From NCBI GenBank assembly GCA_010094025.1, contig ML991803.1, forward strand, positions 248,001 through 312,000: a stretch of 64,000 bases of DNA. Reading direction: 5' to 3'. Made by a program: the position numbers and the translations under genes. The number at the start of each line of letters is the position of its first letter. Within the stretch, counting starts at the first letter, position 1. This stretch comes from Viridothelium virens. Its lineage: Eukaryota; Ascomycota; Dothideomycetes; Trypetheliales; Trypetheliaceae. The notes under the pieces were generated by a model that was not told the origin of the DNA, searched no databases, and saw only the letters and a program-made list of their open reading frames with translations. Of the stretch, positions 1-11,833 are shown one piece after another.

Positions 1-583
1 CGTTAGTACGGAGGTCGTTGCCATATCTGCTAAAAGCTATGGTCGTTAGGTTGTGCCTAGAAGTCGTTAGCAACCATACATCTTTCGAAAGGGCTGACTT
101 GATGCTTACTGCTGTAGTGATTCTGGTTAGTAATTTCTGTATGATGAAGCAGATATTTGGTGGCCGTGAGAGGGCAAGATAGTTTTGCGGTAAGGAGTTT
201 GAGTGCTTTGGTTTGTTCAGTGGTGAGGTGAAGAGAAGAAAGGGAGAGAACGAGCAAAGAAGCAGGTACATGTACCTAGCATGGAGAGTGGAGCGTTTAC
301 TCGTGGGTTGCCGGGCAACGTATGCCGATGCCGCAGGTGCACCGAGTGGGTCAGGCCAATGACGAAGCGGTGACAGGGGTTGGATACTGCCGGGACCACC
401 ATTTTTGCAGCCTCACCTTTACGAGCAACCTCAACCTACACCGCTACCCGCCCTTTTCCACCTCGCATTTCCTCGACCTTCGCAGAATCTTCCCCTCTGG
501 CTATTGCAAGAAGATCCAAAACGACTGAGAATCTTAATGAAGCCGTACCCTCTTCACCTGGGCCATTGAGCTCCCCAGCGCCA
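1..583. other. Left-edge intergenic / 5' region
   Basis: No gene is supported here. The right half is rich in Pro/Ser/Thr codons in one forward frame leading toward the kelch/BTB gene, so part of it may be the 5' end of that gene (see its entry and the frameshift finding). The first 200 bases show no coding signal I can recognise. Confidence 0.4.
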
Positions 584-614
584 ATGTACTACTCCTACTC
601 GATGCAATAGTCCG

Positions 615-2944
615 ATGGCCATAAATCCACACACAACTACTACCTCAGTCCTTACCAATCTCCTATCGCCTTTCTCACACACATCGCAGCCTCTTCCGCC
701 CATCACTGCTACTCCTAGCTCGACCTCCTCTTCGAACAACACCTACCTCATGTCTGCCAGTCCGATTCGCAGCCGCAAGCGGAGCAATGACGGCTACAAG
801 CCCAAGATTATTACCACTGTGGGCCAGCGTCCAGCATGTCTCGTCAATGCTTCGGTGACTTATGTCGGCAATAACAAAATATATGCCTTTGGTGGCTTCG
901 ACCAGTATACGGACGAAGGTAAATAGTTGGCCTCCTTTCTGATTTGCGTAGAGTTGACCATTGATTTCAAGTCTACAACCATGTTCTCAAGCTCGACCTC
1001 AACGCTCGACAGTGGAGTCTTGTTGATAACTATGGGGATATACCGGGAGTCCGCATGGGTCATACTGCAAACCTATGGCAAGGGGAGAAACTACTGGTAT
1101 ATGGAGGAGAAAACGAACACCGAGCGTACCTGTCTGACGTCATAATATTTGATCTCAAGACCGCAACTTGGACACAGCCGGAACTCAGTGGACCAGTACC
1201 ACGAGGAAGGGCTCGGCACTCGGCCGTGATTCATGACGAAAAGTTGTTCATCTTAGGAGGCTTGACTGGAAATGAAAGTGTCGTGCTCGACGACATCTGC
1301 TATCTCGATTTGAAGACATGGACATGGTCCCGCACATGGCGCTTCGTGCCACGCTACGATCATTCCAGCTGGGTATGGGAAGGAAGGATCTGGGTGTTTG
1401 GTGGAATTGGAGAGGATATGGATCGTGCAAGCGAAATCTGGTGGCTAGATTTTAGAGGAACTCAAACTTTTGAGGACCAGCTGGTATTTGGTACGGCCGA
1501 TCGAAACCCGCAACCTCCTCGGTACTCCACGATACAATACCCTCAGCCTACGAATCCTCCAGTGCCTTCTGGCGGGTACACCGCCAATTCAAGCAGTGTC
1601 CAGGTTAATCCCGGGCATCATACTTCACGAATGGCGCCAGTTGCTCCTGGCTCTATATCGTCTCTTCGATTTGTTTCGAGCCCTAACCTACCACCTCAAA
1701 CATTCGGCAATCACTTTCATGTCTTTACGTCCGGTTGCCTGCTCGATTTTCTCACTCCTGCAACTGTAATTAACTCCAACGAGACCAGTCTTTCGATGCT
1801 AGACCTCGACACTTTGCGTTGGTCACGACTTGCGGACGGAAAAGATTTGTTCAACCCCAGCTACCGCTGGCTTTACTGCGCTATGAATGAAGAGGGAACT
1901 CACGCTTGGCTCCTTGGCTGTCCGACAGAGCCCACACGTGATAATGGGAATGCCGAAGAATACTTGAGCGATGTTTTACCTATTGACTTGCGTAAGCTTG
2001 GGTTGCTGGGTAACACGCTGACTGCCGAGTCTCGGTCTCAATATCTAAAGATGCCAGCATCAGATGGCCAAAGTAGCGGTCATTTGTCCGGCATTGGTGC
2101 TGATCTTGCACAAACCTTTGACCAGGCTCCTGAGGCTGGTAGCGGAGCCGATTTCATCATTACGGGCGAGCGCGACGATGATGATGACGCTTCCGACGAT
2201 GAAGGCGCGATAATGGGCAAAACAACACAATCCAGCGACAATTCCGCACATCAGGAATCCAACACCTCTCGCCCAATCCACGCCCATCGGCTCATTCTCC
2301 AAGCGCGTTGGCCCCATTTCAATCGCGTCTACAACTCTCAAATGCTCGAATTCCACACCAAGAAGATGCACATCCCCGAACCCTACTCTGTCGTGCGGTC
2401 TTTCCTCTACTACCTCTACACCGACTCCATCGCCCAAAACTCGCACTCTTCCTCATCCTCCTCCGCTTCCACTGACCCGGCTGCCTCCGGTCCCTCCCTC
2501 TGGGATGTCGCCGGCATGCTTGTCATGGCCAACATGTACGACATGCCGCGCCTGCGCCTCCTCTGCGTCAATCGCCTCTCACGTGAGCTCGATGTCGAGA
2601 ATGCTGCCCGCATCTGGGAGCGCGCGGCAACGGCAGGGGAAGAGTGGCTCAAGCGGCGGGCGGCGAGCTTTTGTATGTGCCACTGGGGTCGGGTGGTGCG
2701 GACAGTTGGGTTCGCGTCGTTGAGACGAAGGGCATTGATGGAGTTGTGTGAGGAGGTGGATGCAGATGGGAGGGTCGTCGGTGGAGATGAGGTGGAAGCC
2801 TTGGGAGGGCTGGGAGGTGGTAGACTGGGGTGGCAGGGGCAAGCGCATAGAGAGGCGGCGAGGAAGAGGAGGGCAGGTAGTAATGCTGATGGTGAGGATG
2901 GCGACGGAGATGCCGAGGATGACGAGGGGATGGAAATTAACTGA
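615..2944 (+). CDS. Kelch-repeat and BTB domain protein, Ral2-like
   Basis: Two exons, 615-918 and 972-2944. The 53-nt intron (GTAAAT...AAG) restores the kelch reading DQYTDE-V-YNHVLKL across the join. After a Ser/Thr/Pro-rich disordered N-terminus there are kelch blades with repeated YGG/FGG motifs (YAFGGFDQYTD, LLVYGGENEH, LFILGGLTG, IWVFGGIGED). A later BTB/POZ region has the HAHRLILQARWPHF signature and a BACK-like helical part. The C-terminus is Gly/Arg- and acid-rich. This order matches the fission-yeast Ras-pathway protein Ral2 and its filamentous-fungal relatives; a role in Ras/cell-shape signalling is inferred from that family. The start is uncertain: an upstream forward frame ending just before 615 looks like the true N-terminus in a different frame, so 615 may be an internal Met. 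The family call is firm, the 5' end is not. Confidence 0.85.
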
Positions 2945-3644
2945 TGGAGCATTCCAAATCCGGAACATACGTGCTCGAACAGAAGCCAAAACGTGGACAG
3001 GAATAATTTGCTACAGGATTTGAGCTTGGCGCTGAATTGTCGTTGATGTAAAGGACATTGGCATTGCTTTGGCGTTGAGCTTAGTTGAGCGAGGTGCTCT
3101 GGTGCTTCTCAGGGGTTTCTAGGGAATGTGAACGGGCATGAGATCATTGTTTGCTAGATATATTTCACGATCTCTATGTACTTAGCTGTAGCTGCTATGT
3201 TTTCCGCGACCAATGGATATCTAACATTAAGTATATAGAGCGAAGTGTCCTTTTAACATGCTTAATGTAAAGCCTTTCGCAGGAGACCAGGCAATCACCC
3301 CTTGCAGAATAGAGGCAGATTCCCTCACGATCGGCCTCAATCTCCATACCAATAGTGGCTAGGGTCGCCGTTTTGTCTTTCGTCTGCTGTGGTATAATGT
3401 CAAAGTCAAAGCGTGGGCAAAATGTGCACCAGATGAGCTAGCTTGAAATGGTTTAGCCTTATTCATCCCACGCCAGTCACTAAAGTTTTCGCCGACACTC
3501 CTCAGTCCTCAACACCCTACGTGACTTTTGCATATATTGCTTAGCAATGCGCCACGGCGGAAGCTACTTCGATATCCTTGAAGTAGCTATGTCTAGTTGC
3601 GCCTCGGTTTTTTGGCCCGGAAAATAGGACTTCATCTCGCAAGA
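2945..3644. other. Intergenic region between Ral2-like gene and TYR1
   Basis: Holds the 3' end of the kelch gene and the upstream region of TYR1. I see no coding stretch with codon bias or a recognisable motif, and no RNA gene. Confidence 0.5.
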
Positions 3645-5597
3645 ATGGAGCACAAATCGATCGGCATCATCGGTATGGGGGATATGGGGAAGATGTACGC
3701 AAGAAGGTTGAGTTCTGCGGGGTGGAGGTAAGATACTTCAGAGCCGAAAGCTTTACTGGCCTTGATGTTTCTGCTACACGCTCCTCGTCCCTGGTGAGTG
3801 ACGATTTCCTTGGCTGCTAGCCATGTCGAAGCATGTTATGATGACTTGAGCGCATTTGGCTCGAGGATTGCCTTCGCTTTGCTGCATCGCCATTCTGGCT
3901 TGTGGCTTTGGCGAATGGCTTTCGATGATGTAAACTCTCAGCTACCTAATAATTACTTGTCTGAAATTTCCCTTCGCCCTTAACGCACCTCTAGCGCACT
4001 GTATCAACTTCTTACTAAGTATGCACAGGTTTATCAAACTACCCCACTGCGGCTCTACTTTGAGGAGAACTAATAATTCTTTTTGAACAACAGGATCAAT
4101 GCCTGTGACGTGCCTAGTAAATTTGATGAGCTACGAAAGCTGTTTGAGGGTAACGTAGGGCTATCTCATGTACATAATTTTCAATATTAGCTAAGATAAA
4201 TTTCTCTCAGGATAACGTCGTTATTTGTCCAAATGGCCATTCCGTGGTTTGGGTCAGCGACTATATCATCTACAGTGTAGAAGCAGAGAATATTGATGCC
4301 GTAGTTGCTGAGTATGGTCCATGTAAATCCCACATTCTCTACCTGAAAAGAAAGACTTTTGACCCATCATGTGAACAGCAACAAGACCGGGAGCAGTAGT
4401 AGGTGGACAAACGTCTTGCAAAGCACCAGAGATGGCTGCTTTTGAGAAACACTTACCCCAGGAGACCGAAATTGTCTCGTGTCACTCGCTGCATGGCCCC
4501 GGTGTGGACCCAAAAGGCCAACCCCTTGTCCGTTGCTTAACCCACGTAAATCAACAGCTGCTGATGACTTGACAGGTCCTCATCAAGCATCGTGCTTCTC
4601 AACGAAGCTTCGATATGGTGGAGTCCATGCTTTCCTGTTTGGGTTCAAAACACGTCAAATTGACAGCAGAAGAACACGACCGGATCACAGCAGATACTCA
4701 GGCAGTGCTTCACGCAGCCTTTCTAAGGTGCGTAGACAGCGCGATATTTGAAAAAAACTACTAACCTCCATTAGCATGGGTACGGCATGGGCCGGTGGGA
4801 AGGAGTTTCCGTGGGAGATACCGCGTTACATTGGTGGGATCGAGAATGTCAAGATTAATGTAACGCTCCGTATCTATTCGAACAAATGGCATGTTTATGC
4901 CGGCCTCGCGATCCTTAATCCTTCTGCAAAGAAGCAAATTAGGCAATATGCTGATTCGGCAAAAGAACTTTTCACTCTCATGCTTGGTGGACATCGTGAG
5001 GAGCTGCGGAAGCGCGTGGAATCAGCTAAGGCAGCCGTATTTAAGGGTGATGCTGGTGATGACGATCTCCTACTCAGGGATGATGTTCTGGATCGGTTTT
5101 CGTTGGCCGAATTGCCTCCGGAGAGGGTGAAGAACAACCACTTGAGTCTCCTCGCTATGGTTGACTGTTGGTGGAAACTGGGAATCGTACCATACAATCA
5201 CATGATATGTTCTACTCCGGTGCGTCTGGCATTTCATGGGAGCCCCTGCCTTGACTAACATCAACAGCTCTTTCGACTATGGCTAGGGATCACGCAATAC
5301 CTCTTTCGTAATCCGAAGTTGCTAGACGAAGCTCTGGAAACTGCGATTTATGACGCTTCATTTCGTGGCGACGACTTGCGCTTCGTCTCTGCCGCACAAG
5401 TAGGTACGCACCCACATTCGTTTTGCACATGCTGACGCAAATAGACCTGGAGTGAATTCGTGAGGTTTGGAAGCATGAATGGTTATCGGCAGAAGTTTGA
5501 AGAAATTCAGGAGTATTTTGCACCTCGATTTCCCGGAGCAGTGAAACTAGGTAATGAGATGATCAAGACGATTCTAGAGAAGACAGGTGCAGATTGA
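3645..5597 (+). CDS. TYR1: Prephenate dehydrogenase (NADP+), tyrosine biosynthesis
   Basis: Oxidatively decarboxylates prephenate to 4-hydroxyphenylpyruvate, the last shikimate-branch step before transamination to tyrosine; cytosolic. Eight exons: 3645-3727, 4094-4154, 4211-4322, 4379-4527, 4576-4727, 4775-5219, 5268-5399, 5445-5597, giving 428 aa, close to the yeast enzyme. All phases close. The N-terminus carries the dinucleotide-binding glycine motif IGIIGMGDMG (about aa 6-15). Further on are SCHSLHGPGVDPKGQPL, ITADTQAVLHAAF with the catalytic-region His, and the all-helical dimerisation half (GTAWAGGKEFPWE, NHLSLLAMVDCWW). Introns 2-7 are 46-56 nt, whereas intron 1 is 366 nt and I found no exon inside it. 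The gene looks intact. Confidence 0.93.
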
Positions 5598-6043
5598 GTT
5601 GGTCACTAAAGGGTACGAAGGTTTCATGCGTCGGGTAAGAGCCTAAAAAGCCTTCCAAGGTTGGGTGGTTGTGTAGGGGGCGTCTGGCTTGAATGCAAGT
5701 GCTTCGGAGTTAGGAAGAAAACTCAGGAAACTCCCCTTCCTTCATGATGTAATGCCAACCATGCACCCATGCATGCATACACCCATACTTCATGAATTTC
5801 AAGTCACCTCCGATTCGCCCGTAATGGATCGGAGACGGGATGTTAATGTTGCCGGGACGCGCTAAGAAGCGGAAACGCGAATTTCTGGGAGCCTACGCTG
5901 TCTGTGCTCTGCTGTGTTTCGCTGGAAGAGCGAGCCCATCTAGCGCATCTGGTGATTTCGCGCAATCTTTTGGGCGCAGGTCACACAGCTCAGGCTTACA
6001 CATGGGACAGTTTCTATAAGACTACAAGTCCTGTGTCCTGGCG
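5598..6043. other. Intergenic region, upstream of NAPE-PLD-like gene
   Basis: Shared 3'/5' flank of two forward genes. It contains a short CATGCATGCATAC run near 5770 but nothing I would call a gene. Confidence 0.45.
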
Positions 6044-7465
6044 ATGCATTGGCTTTTCCAACATATCTCCCGCCGACTCTTTAAAGCAAGACAAAGCTTC
6101 GCCTTCAGCAAAAAGTCTTTCCACGATAGCCCAAAAATGTCATCCGCTTCCACTTCAGTCGCCCTTTATGCTGCCGTGAGCGCTCCAGCTCAGGCGATTG
6201 GAGCAAAGCCGGAGGAAGCGAAAGAACTACGCCATCACTTGCAAAACGGCAAAGGTTTTATAAATCCCTGGCCATCATTCAACGAGAGGAGCGTCAGAGA
6301 GCTTGTGGGGGCCATGGCATGGTAAGTATAGTCACTCCGTGGCTTTTGTATGCTTCGTATCCTAACAACGAGTGCTCAGGAGACGACTATCAGGCAAGAG
6401 CAATATTCCAGACACGATGCCGCCGACCGTTCCTGTCCATAAACCCAAGTTTCTACCGAGCCGAGAGACTAGCACATTACGAGCCACGTGGTTAGGACAC
6501 GCCTGCTACTATGTTGAGTTTCCTGGTGGCTTGCGAGTACTCTTCGATCCTGTCTTCACCGAGCGCTGTTCTCCTTTTTCTTTCATGGGCCCAAAGAGGT
6601 ATACGGATATGCCATGCCAAATTGAGGATATCCCGCATGTCGACCTCGTCGTCATCTCCCATAACCATTACGACCACCTTTCCCACCCTACAATCATGAA
6701 AATCCAAGAGAAATACCCGCACGCACATTTCTTTGCTCCCTTGGGGAACAAGACATGGTTCAAGAATAGCGGGGTCCATAATATGACTGAGCTAGACTGG
6801 TGGGATTGTCGAGACATTCATCTATCGACTAAAGGTGGCGATGGTCAGAAGTCGGCCGTGAAAGAGAAGTCTATAGAGACAAATACCGATAAGGGCCCCA
6901 ACGACATCCAGGCTACGATTGGTTGTCTACCTTGCCAACATATGAGTGCTCGGACACCATTCGACAAGTGTCATACTCTCTGGTCCTCATGGAGTATTGA
7001 AAGCGGCGGGAAGAAGATCTGGTTCGGCGGGTAAGCCTCAAACTCGTTACAAACCTTAAGCATGCATACTGACTTCACAGCGATACGGGATACCGCTCAG
7101 TCGACGAGCTCCCTGCTGGTGAAGATGATTACGATCCAAAATACAACAAGCCCCACTGCCCTGCATTCAAACAAATTGGTGACCTCCGTGGTCCTTTTGA
7201 TCTTGGCCTAATACCCATCGGAGCATACAACCCTCGATTCATCATGTCACCAATGCATGCAAACCCCTATGACTCAGTGAACATCTTCCTCGATACAAAA
7301 TGCCGGAAAGCCATGGGCATACACTGGGGCACTTGGGTGCTCACCGAAGAAGATGTCCTCGAGCCTCCAAGGATCCTTAAGAAAGCTCTTGCCTGGAAAG
7401 GTATGCCAGAGGAAGGAGTTTTCGACGTCTGTGAGATCGGTGAGAGCCGCGAGTTCGCAAATTAA
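6044..7465 (+). CDS. Metallo-beta-lactamase-fold hydrolase, NAPE-PLD family
   Basis: Three exons, 6044-6321, 6380-7030 and 7081-7465. The joins give MAW-RRLSGK and WFGG-DTGYRS. The metallo-beta-lactamase signature HxHxDH is present as SHNHYDHLS. Other NAPE-PLD-type blocks are [61 protein letters not shown] and [19 protein letters not shown] enzymes hydrolyse N-acyl-phosphatidylethanolamine to N-acylethanolamine and phosphatidic acid at membranes; which lipid this one uses is not shown. The N-terminus is basic with several early Met codons and could be a mitochondrial leader. 6044 is the first ATG in frame, and a downstream Met near aa 36 is an alternative. Confidence 0.9.
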
Positions 7466-8634
7466 GAATCAATCAAGAAGGTGCATTGCAACTGGATACA
7501 TTGATAATAAGAAGAGGAAAGTTGATAAGATGGCCCTGTGTATCTTTAGAAAAAGCCCCGAGGGAGGTGTTGGTCTGCAGCTTTCGGGAATGCTGTTCCT
7601 CAGACTACTCGCTGAGGATGACGTGCTTGCAGTAGAATCTGGCGGTCAGCGAAACAGCAGTGTTGTCTTTGGACATGAGTTTCTACCGCGATGAACATCC
7701 CATAGACTTTCCAGGATCCCAGGCGCAGGATTCTCGATTCATACACTCTTTCACCGACTCAGAAGTGCGGTGTACTCTACGGCCTCCGGAATGGACCCTG
7801 TATTTGTAAGTGCCTCTGCGATGGGGTTGTTCAGTCTTAAGTTCATCAGCGCACTCAGATATCTTCTATCAGCCCTTGTCTATAGAGAAGATACAATTTC
7901 AATCTCGTCTCCGATGAAGATTCTCTTTCTCCTCTGAAGCTTATGTTATTGGCTACGTCTTGACCACCTTGTTCTAGCAGCGACAAATGAGTTTTGTAAA
8001 CTACTTGCTGGAGACCACCAAGAGCAGGACGAAACATCAGGACGATAATGTCCGGAACTCTCGCTTTCACGACGCCTCGTCCACTAGCTCGTCCTATCCG
8101 AGGAGATCGTGTCCTGAAAAATGCTTTAGTCTCCCTTGCTAAGACTGGGTTGCTCATCCTCAACACAGACAGTGGCTACCTTGCTACTGGTGGCTGCAGT
8201 CTTTCCGTTTGACATTACAAATAAACTCGGCATAGAACACGAAGCCTCTTGTCGCTGTTGAACTAGTCCACGGGAACTTGATTTCTTCGACTACAAAGGT
8301 CCGAGCATACGCGGCAAATATACGCGGGTTACTACAGGGTCCACGGACTGACTCTCGTCTACACAAGACTTTGCTCTGAGACTTCCTTTTACCTTTGTAT
8401 GAGGGTCTCCCTAAAGTTTTTAAAAATTGGCCCATAACTGATCGCACGACTTTATTGTTTTGGTTACACTACTACATTAGTCTCAAGCACGACGGGACTC
8501 AGCCAACCTGTCCATGACATGACCCAAGAAGACACAGGGATGCGAGGGGCTGCCGTCTCCTGCACATGCGGAACGTAATGTTGAAATTCTATCTGATTTT
8601 GTTGCAACTTAATCCCTTCGGGACTTCTCGGCAT
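7466..8634. other. Long gap without a recognisable gene
   Basis: About 1.2 kb between convergent genes. Several short open frames exist on both strands, but none shows a known motif, a plausible intron chain or consistent codon use. It may hold a decayed sequence; I cannot identify one. Confidence 0.4.
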
Positions 8635-9512
8635 TCACAGATATACGAAAGCCAAGCTCATGACTGCTATCACCAAAGCCAACAAGCTCATGGGGAGCTT
8701 GCCAAAAACCAACGCTGCCTCAGGATACTCTTCTGCTGAGGAGCTGAAATTGCTTCCAAACAGACTCGAATAATTTCCTGTTGGAGATGACCTTCCAGGA
8801 CTGGTAGGAGGTGCTGTGAGCAGACCGCCTGCTGGTGCCGTTGGCGATGCTTCTATTGCTCCTGTCGCTGTGGAGTTGGCCGTCATATTTGTTCCGGTTG
8901 ATGATGCGTCTATAGAGGACGGAAGGGAGCCCTGATCGTTGGAGATTGTGCCGGTCGCAGTATCACTGCTGGCGCTATTGTTGCCGTCTTCCGAGTTGTC
9001 GCTCGATGTAGGAGTTGCTGTTGGGCTTGGAGATTTGGTATCAGAGGATATGCTTGAGGTGGGCAATGCGGAAGCTGGAATGTGGGCCGTGATACCAGGA
9101 CAGAGCTGCTGACCAGCTTGAAGGACTTCTGAAGGAAGTACAGTACATCAGTGATACGACTGAGAAGATACCTCGGAGCATGGCAAGGTTCAATCCCACT
9201 TACTGGCTTGATCCGCAGCATCACAGGCACTTTGGATGCTTGTTGTCAAAGCACTAATAAAGTCTTTGCTATTGCATAAGCAATTGATATCGGCGGGATC
9301 GCAACCAGAATTTTGAAGACTTGAGAGGATCGCAGGTTGCTGTGATGGCGGATCAGTCTTCTACTCTGTTCCTGTTATGCAACCAAAAGATGCCATTTTG
9401 TTCTTACCGCGCACTTCGGGATATCTGAAAGTTCCGGAATTTGGCCTAGGATGGTTTCTAAATATCCTGCGACGAGGATTATGGCGAGTGAAATGCTTCG
9501 ATGGAAAGTCAT
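8635..9512 (-). CDS. Secreted/GPI-type CFEM-domain protein
   Basis: Three exons (9512-9408, 9339-9204, 9128-8635), 244 aa. A signal peptide (about aa 1-23, LAIILVAGYLETILG) precedes a CFEM-type region: PKCA, SGCDPADINCLC, SACDAAD, QLCP. A roughly 130-residue Ser/Thr/Pro/Gly linker follows, then a C-terminal hydrophobic segment (LLALVIAVMSLAFVYL) typical of a GPI-attachment signal. CFEM proteins act at the fungal surface in haem/iron capture, adhesion or virulence. Only six of the usual eight Cys are present: the second and sixth positions are replaced (CAQQP and ALTTSI). The Asp before Cys-Leu-Cys, at the place of the haem-ligand Asp in haem-binding members, is kept. Confidence 0.85.
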
Positions 9513-9811
9513 TGCGTTCTCTTTGCTCGTTATTGGAGTAGTCGGGCTGTGAAGGCTAGAATCTCAGAGTGTAAAGATTTGACGAGAATGAGGAGCGCTT
9601 TGGAAGACAACCGTCGTCATCTTTAACGCCTTGAATCTGGTGGCTGCATGCAGCAGATACGCTATCTCCATCTCGTCGTCTGAATTCCTGGAGGCTCGGG
9701 AGCCGTGCGATGTCTTGTGGGTGATGGCTGAAAACGTCTCTGGAATGCAGCACTGCTGTCCACCAATGCGGAAAGTGAACGCGAACATCGGCATATCGGC
9801 ACCTCCAAGTC

Positions 9812-10666
9812 ATGTCAAGCTTCGAATCGACCGACCACCGGCGATGGAACAGATGGGAAGGAAGACACGGTTCTGGACAAAGAGCTTGGACGTATCGGGT
9901 CGAAGAGCTACTCGAAAGCCACCTGGTATTTCCCGATGTCCTGGGTTTGCCCTTAATAAGAGTTAATATAAGGATGATATCAATTGAAACCGGTATGCAC
10001 TTGAGGTTCTACCTCTGCATCTTGCTTGTTTCAAATGATGCGACTTCGACGCCTACAAACCTCGCAGAGGAAGAGAGTCGAAGCGGTGCTTGAAAGAGAT
10101 CATGAAAGCGATCCATCTACAGTAGAGCAATCAAGACCAGTTCAAGTATCGACGAAATGTGAACAAGCTGTAACGAACTCTTTCGATACAAAAGCAATGC
10201 TCACAAAGTATTCAAGGTAGGTGCTATTTGTACTGGAGTACTAGTGACCAAAGGAACATGACACTGACCACAGATGGTAGGAAAATGTATGAAAAGTTAC
10301 ACCAACAGTTGAAAGATCCTCGTGGTACTTTGACAGGATATAGCCGGTAAATTGTTCCTCAAACGTACCATCATAGGAAAGCATACTTATCAAGATTCCA
10401 GCATCATGCATGAACATACCAGAGTTCAAATGAGGGCGGCTTTACAATCGCGCAATATGCACGCCAATGACGAAGCCTTCCTTATGCCAATCCTGGCGAA
10501 GGAAGACGTCGCGTTACCTTTGTCAATAGATAAGCTAACGATCGGGAAGAGGAAGGAGTCAGATAGCAGCACACCGAAAAGATGCGCATTTGCCACTAAA
10601 GTGGCAGAGCGACAGAGTACGGAAGTGGATCTCACGCTTCCGTCACGGAGGCGCGCAGTAGCCTAA
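9812..10666 (+). CDS. Orphan three-exon gene, function unknown
   Basis: Not recognised. A phase-consistent model is 9812-9925, 10068-10216 and 10402-10666 (175 aa), with donors GTATTT and GTAGGT and acceptors CGCAG and CCAG. The predicted product is highly charged (WNRWEGRHGSGQRAWTYR near the start, TLPSRRRAVA at the end) and shows no signal peptide, membrane segment or known domain. Introns of 142 and 185 nt are longer than most nearby. It could be a lineage-specific gene or chance open frames. Confidence 0.35.
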
Positions 10667-10729
10667 ATCATCGTATTAACGTATCAATGTATATACACAC
10701 CTACTTACAAAGCTCCTCCCACCTAACTC

Positions 10730-11833
10730 TCATATATCCACAACGTGTACACCTCCCTCCCTCAACCTTCCCGTCGCCTCATCCATCAACGCCGCATTCA
10801 CCAACACCGTCCCTCTCTCCTCCCCTCCCCACACCCGACTCCACACCACCCCCACCACCCCCCAAACCAGCACCCTCACCACCTCCCTCCAGAGTCTCAC
10901 ATCCCACAACCCCCTCCCCGTCCACCACCACGCCCTCCGCCCCAGCCCCCGCTCATACGCCCCCTGCGCCCCATCCCACCACAACACCTCCCTCCCCGCC
11001 CCAACATGCACATGCCCACACACATGCAGCCGCGGCCGCACCCGCCACACCTCCCGCAGCAACCACGCGTCGCCGAGCGCGGCGGGGAAGTTGTCGAGGT
11101 GCTGTGCGGGTGGCGTGTGCGTGATCAGGATGTCGAGGTCGGTGGGGAGCGTGTCGGTCCACGCGTCGAGGGCGCGCGGGTGCTGGAAGGCGAAGGAGGA
11201 GGGCCCGCACGTGGGGATTTGCGGTGAGCCGTGGAGGTGGAGGCGACGGCGACGGTGGTGGTGGCGACGGTGCGGACTGGGTGAGGTGGGACTGTCGGGG
11301 ATGTCAGTGGAGGTGGTGGAGGATTTCCGTGAGGGCGGGGTTTCCTCTGCTGGAGAGTGGTGGGGGGAAGGGTGGATGTCGAGGGTGAGAGGGGAGTGTT
11401 GGAGGTAGTGGATTCCGAAAGAGGACCAGTCGGGTAGTGGAGCAGAGCGATCGGGCTCGGATAGGGTGGCGCGGGAGCGAGGGTCGAGTTGGGTGTCGTG
11501 GTTGCCGGCTATGACGACTTTGTGTGGGTGGGGAAGAGACGAGAGCCAGGTCAATTGGGCGTGGAGTTCAGAAGGAGTGCCATTGTTTGTAAGATCGCCG
11601 GCGTGTATGAGGAGATCTCCATCAGGAATCGACGCGTGGGTTAGGGTATGAGTGTCTGAGATGCAGACAACGCGGACTGGAGGTTTCACAGGCGTTGGTG
11701 GGGCGCGGAGGGATTGCAGGACATTGTGGACAATATAGAGGATGGTTTGGACAGGAGACGCCAAGACTGTATATATCAGAGGCTGATGTACATATGGAGA
11801 CGATGGTGGGCGGATTCCAAACAAAGAGACCAT
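10730..11833 (-). CDS. Calcineurin-like metallophosphoesterase
   Basis: Single exon, 367 aa, GC-rich. The metallophosphoesterase ligand set is in order: SDTH (about aa 58), HAGDLT, AGNHD, ITHTPP and CGHVHVGAG. A hydrophobic stretch (aa 19-42) precedes the catalytic domain and may anchor or target the protein. Two low-complexity insertions are present (Ser/His/Arg-rich around aa 160-200, Trp/Val/Gly/Arg-rich near the C-terminus). Fungal proteins of this type are often annotated as MPPED-like or rhamnogalacturonate-lyase-like phosphoesterases; the substrate is unknown. The broken copy at 36.0-36.8 kb is a shorter relative. Long open frames on the other strand are shadows caused by high GC. Confidence 0.85.
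   Translation of the reverse strand: MVSLFGIRPPSSPYVHQPLIYTVLASPVQTILYIVHNVLQSLRAPPTPVKPPVRVVCISDTHTLTHASIPDGDLLIHAGDLTNNGTPSELHAQLTWLSSLPHPHKVVIAGNHDTQLDPRSRATLSEPDRSAPLPDWSSFGIHYLQHSPLTLDIHPSPHHSPAEETPPSRKSSTTSTDIPDSPTSPSPHRRHHHRRRRLHLHGSPQIPTCGPSSFAFQHPRALDAWTDTLPTDLDILITHTPPAQHLDNFPAALGDAWLLREVWRVRPRLHVCGHVHVGAGREVLWWDGAQGAYERGLGRRAWWWTGRGLWDVRLWREVVRVLVWGVVGVVWSRVWGGEERGTVLVNAALMDEATGRLREGGVHVVDI

Noticed and set aside
2060-2989. Long minus-strand open frames opposite the end of the Ral2-like gene
   Set aside because: Ser/Pro-rich shadows of the BTB-domain exon with no domain of their own.
10687-11408. Several long forward open frames (Pro/His-rich) opposite the phosphoesterase
   Set aside because: They are antisense shadows of a GC-rich coding exon; low-complexity Pro/His/Arg composition and no motif.
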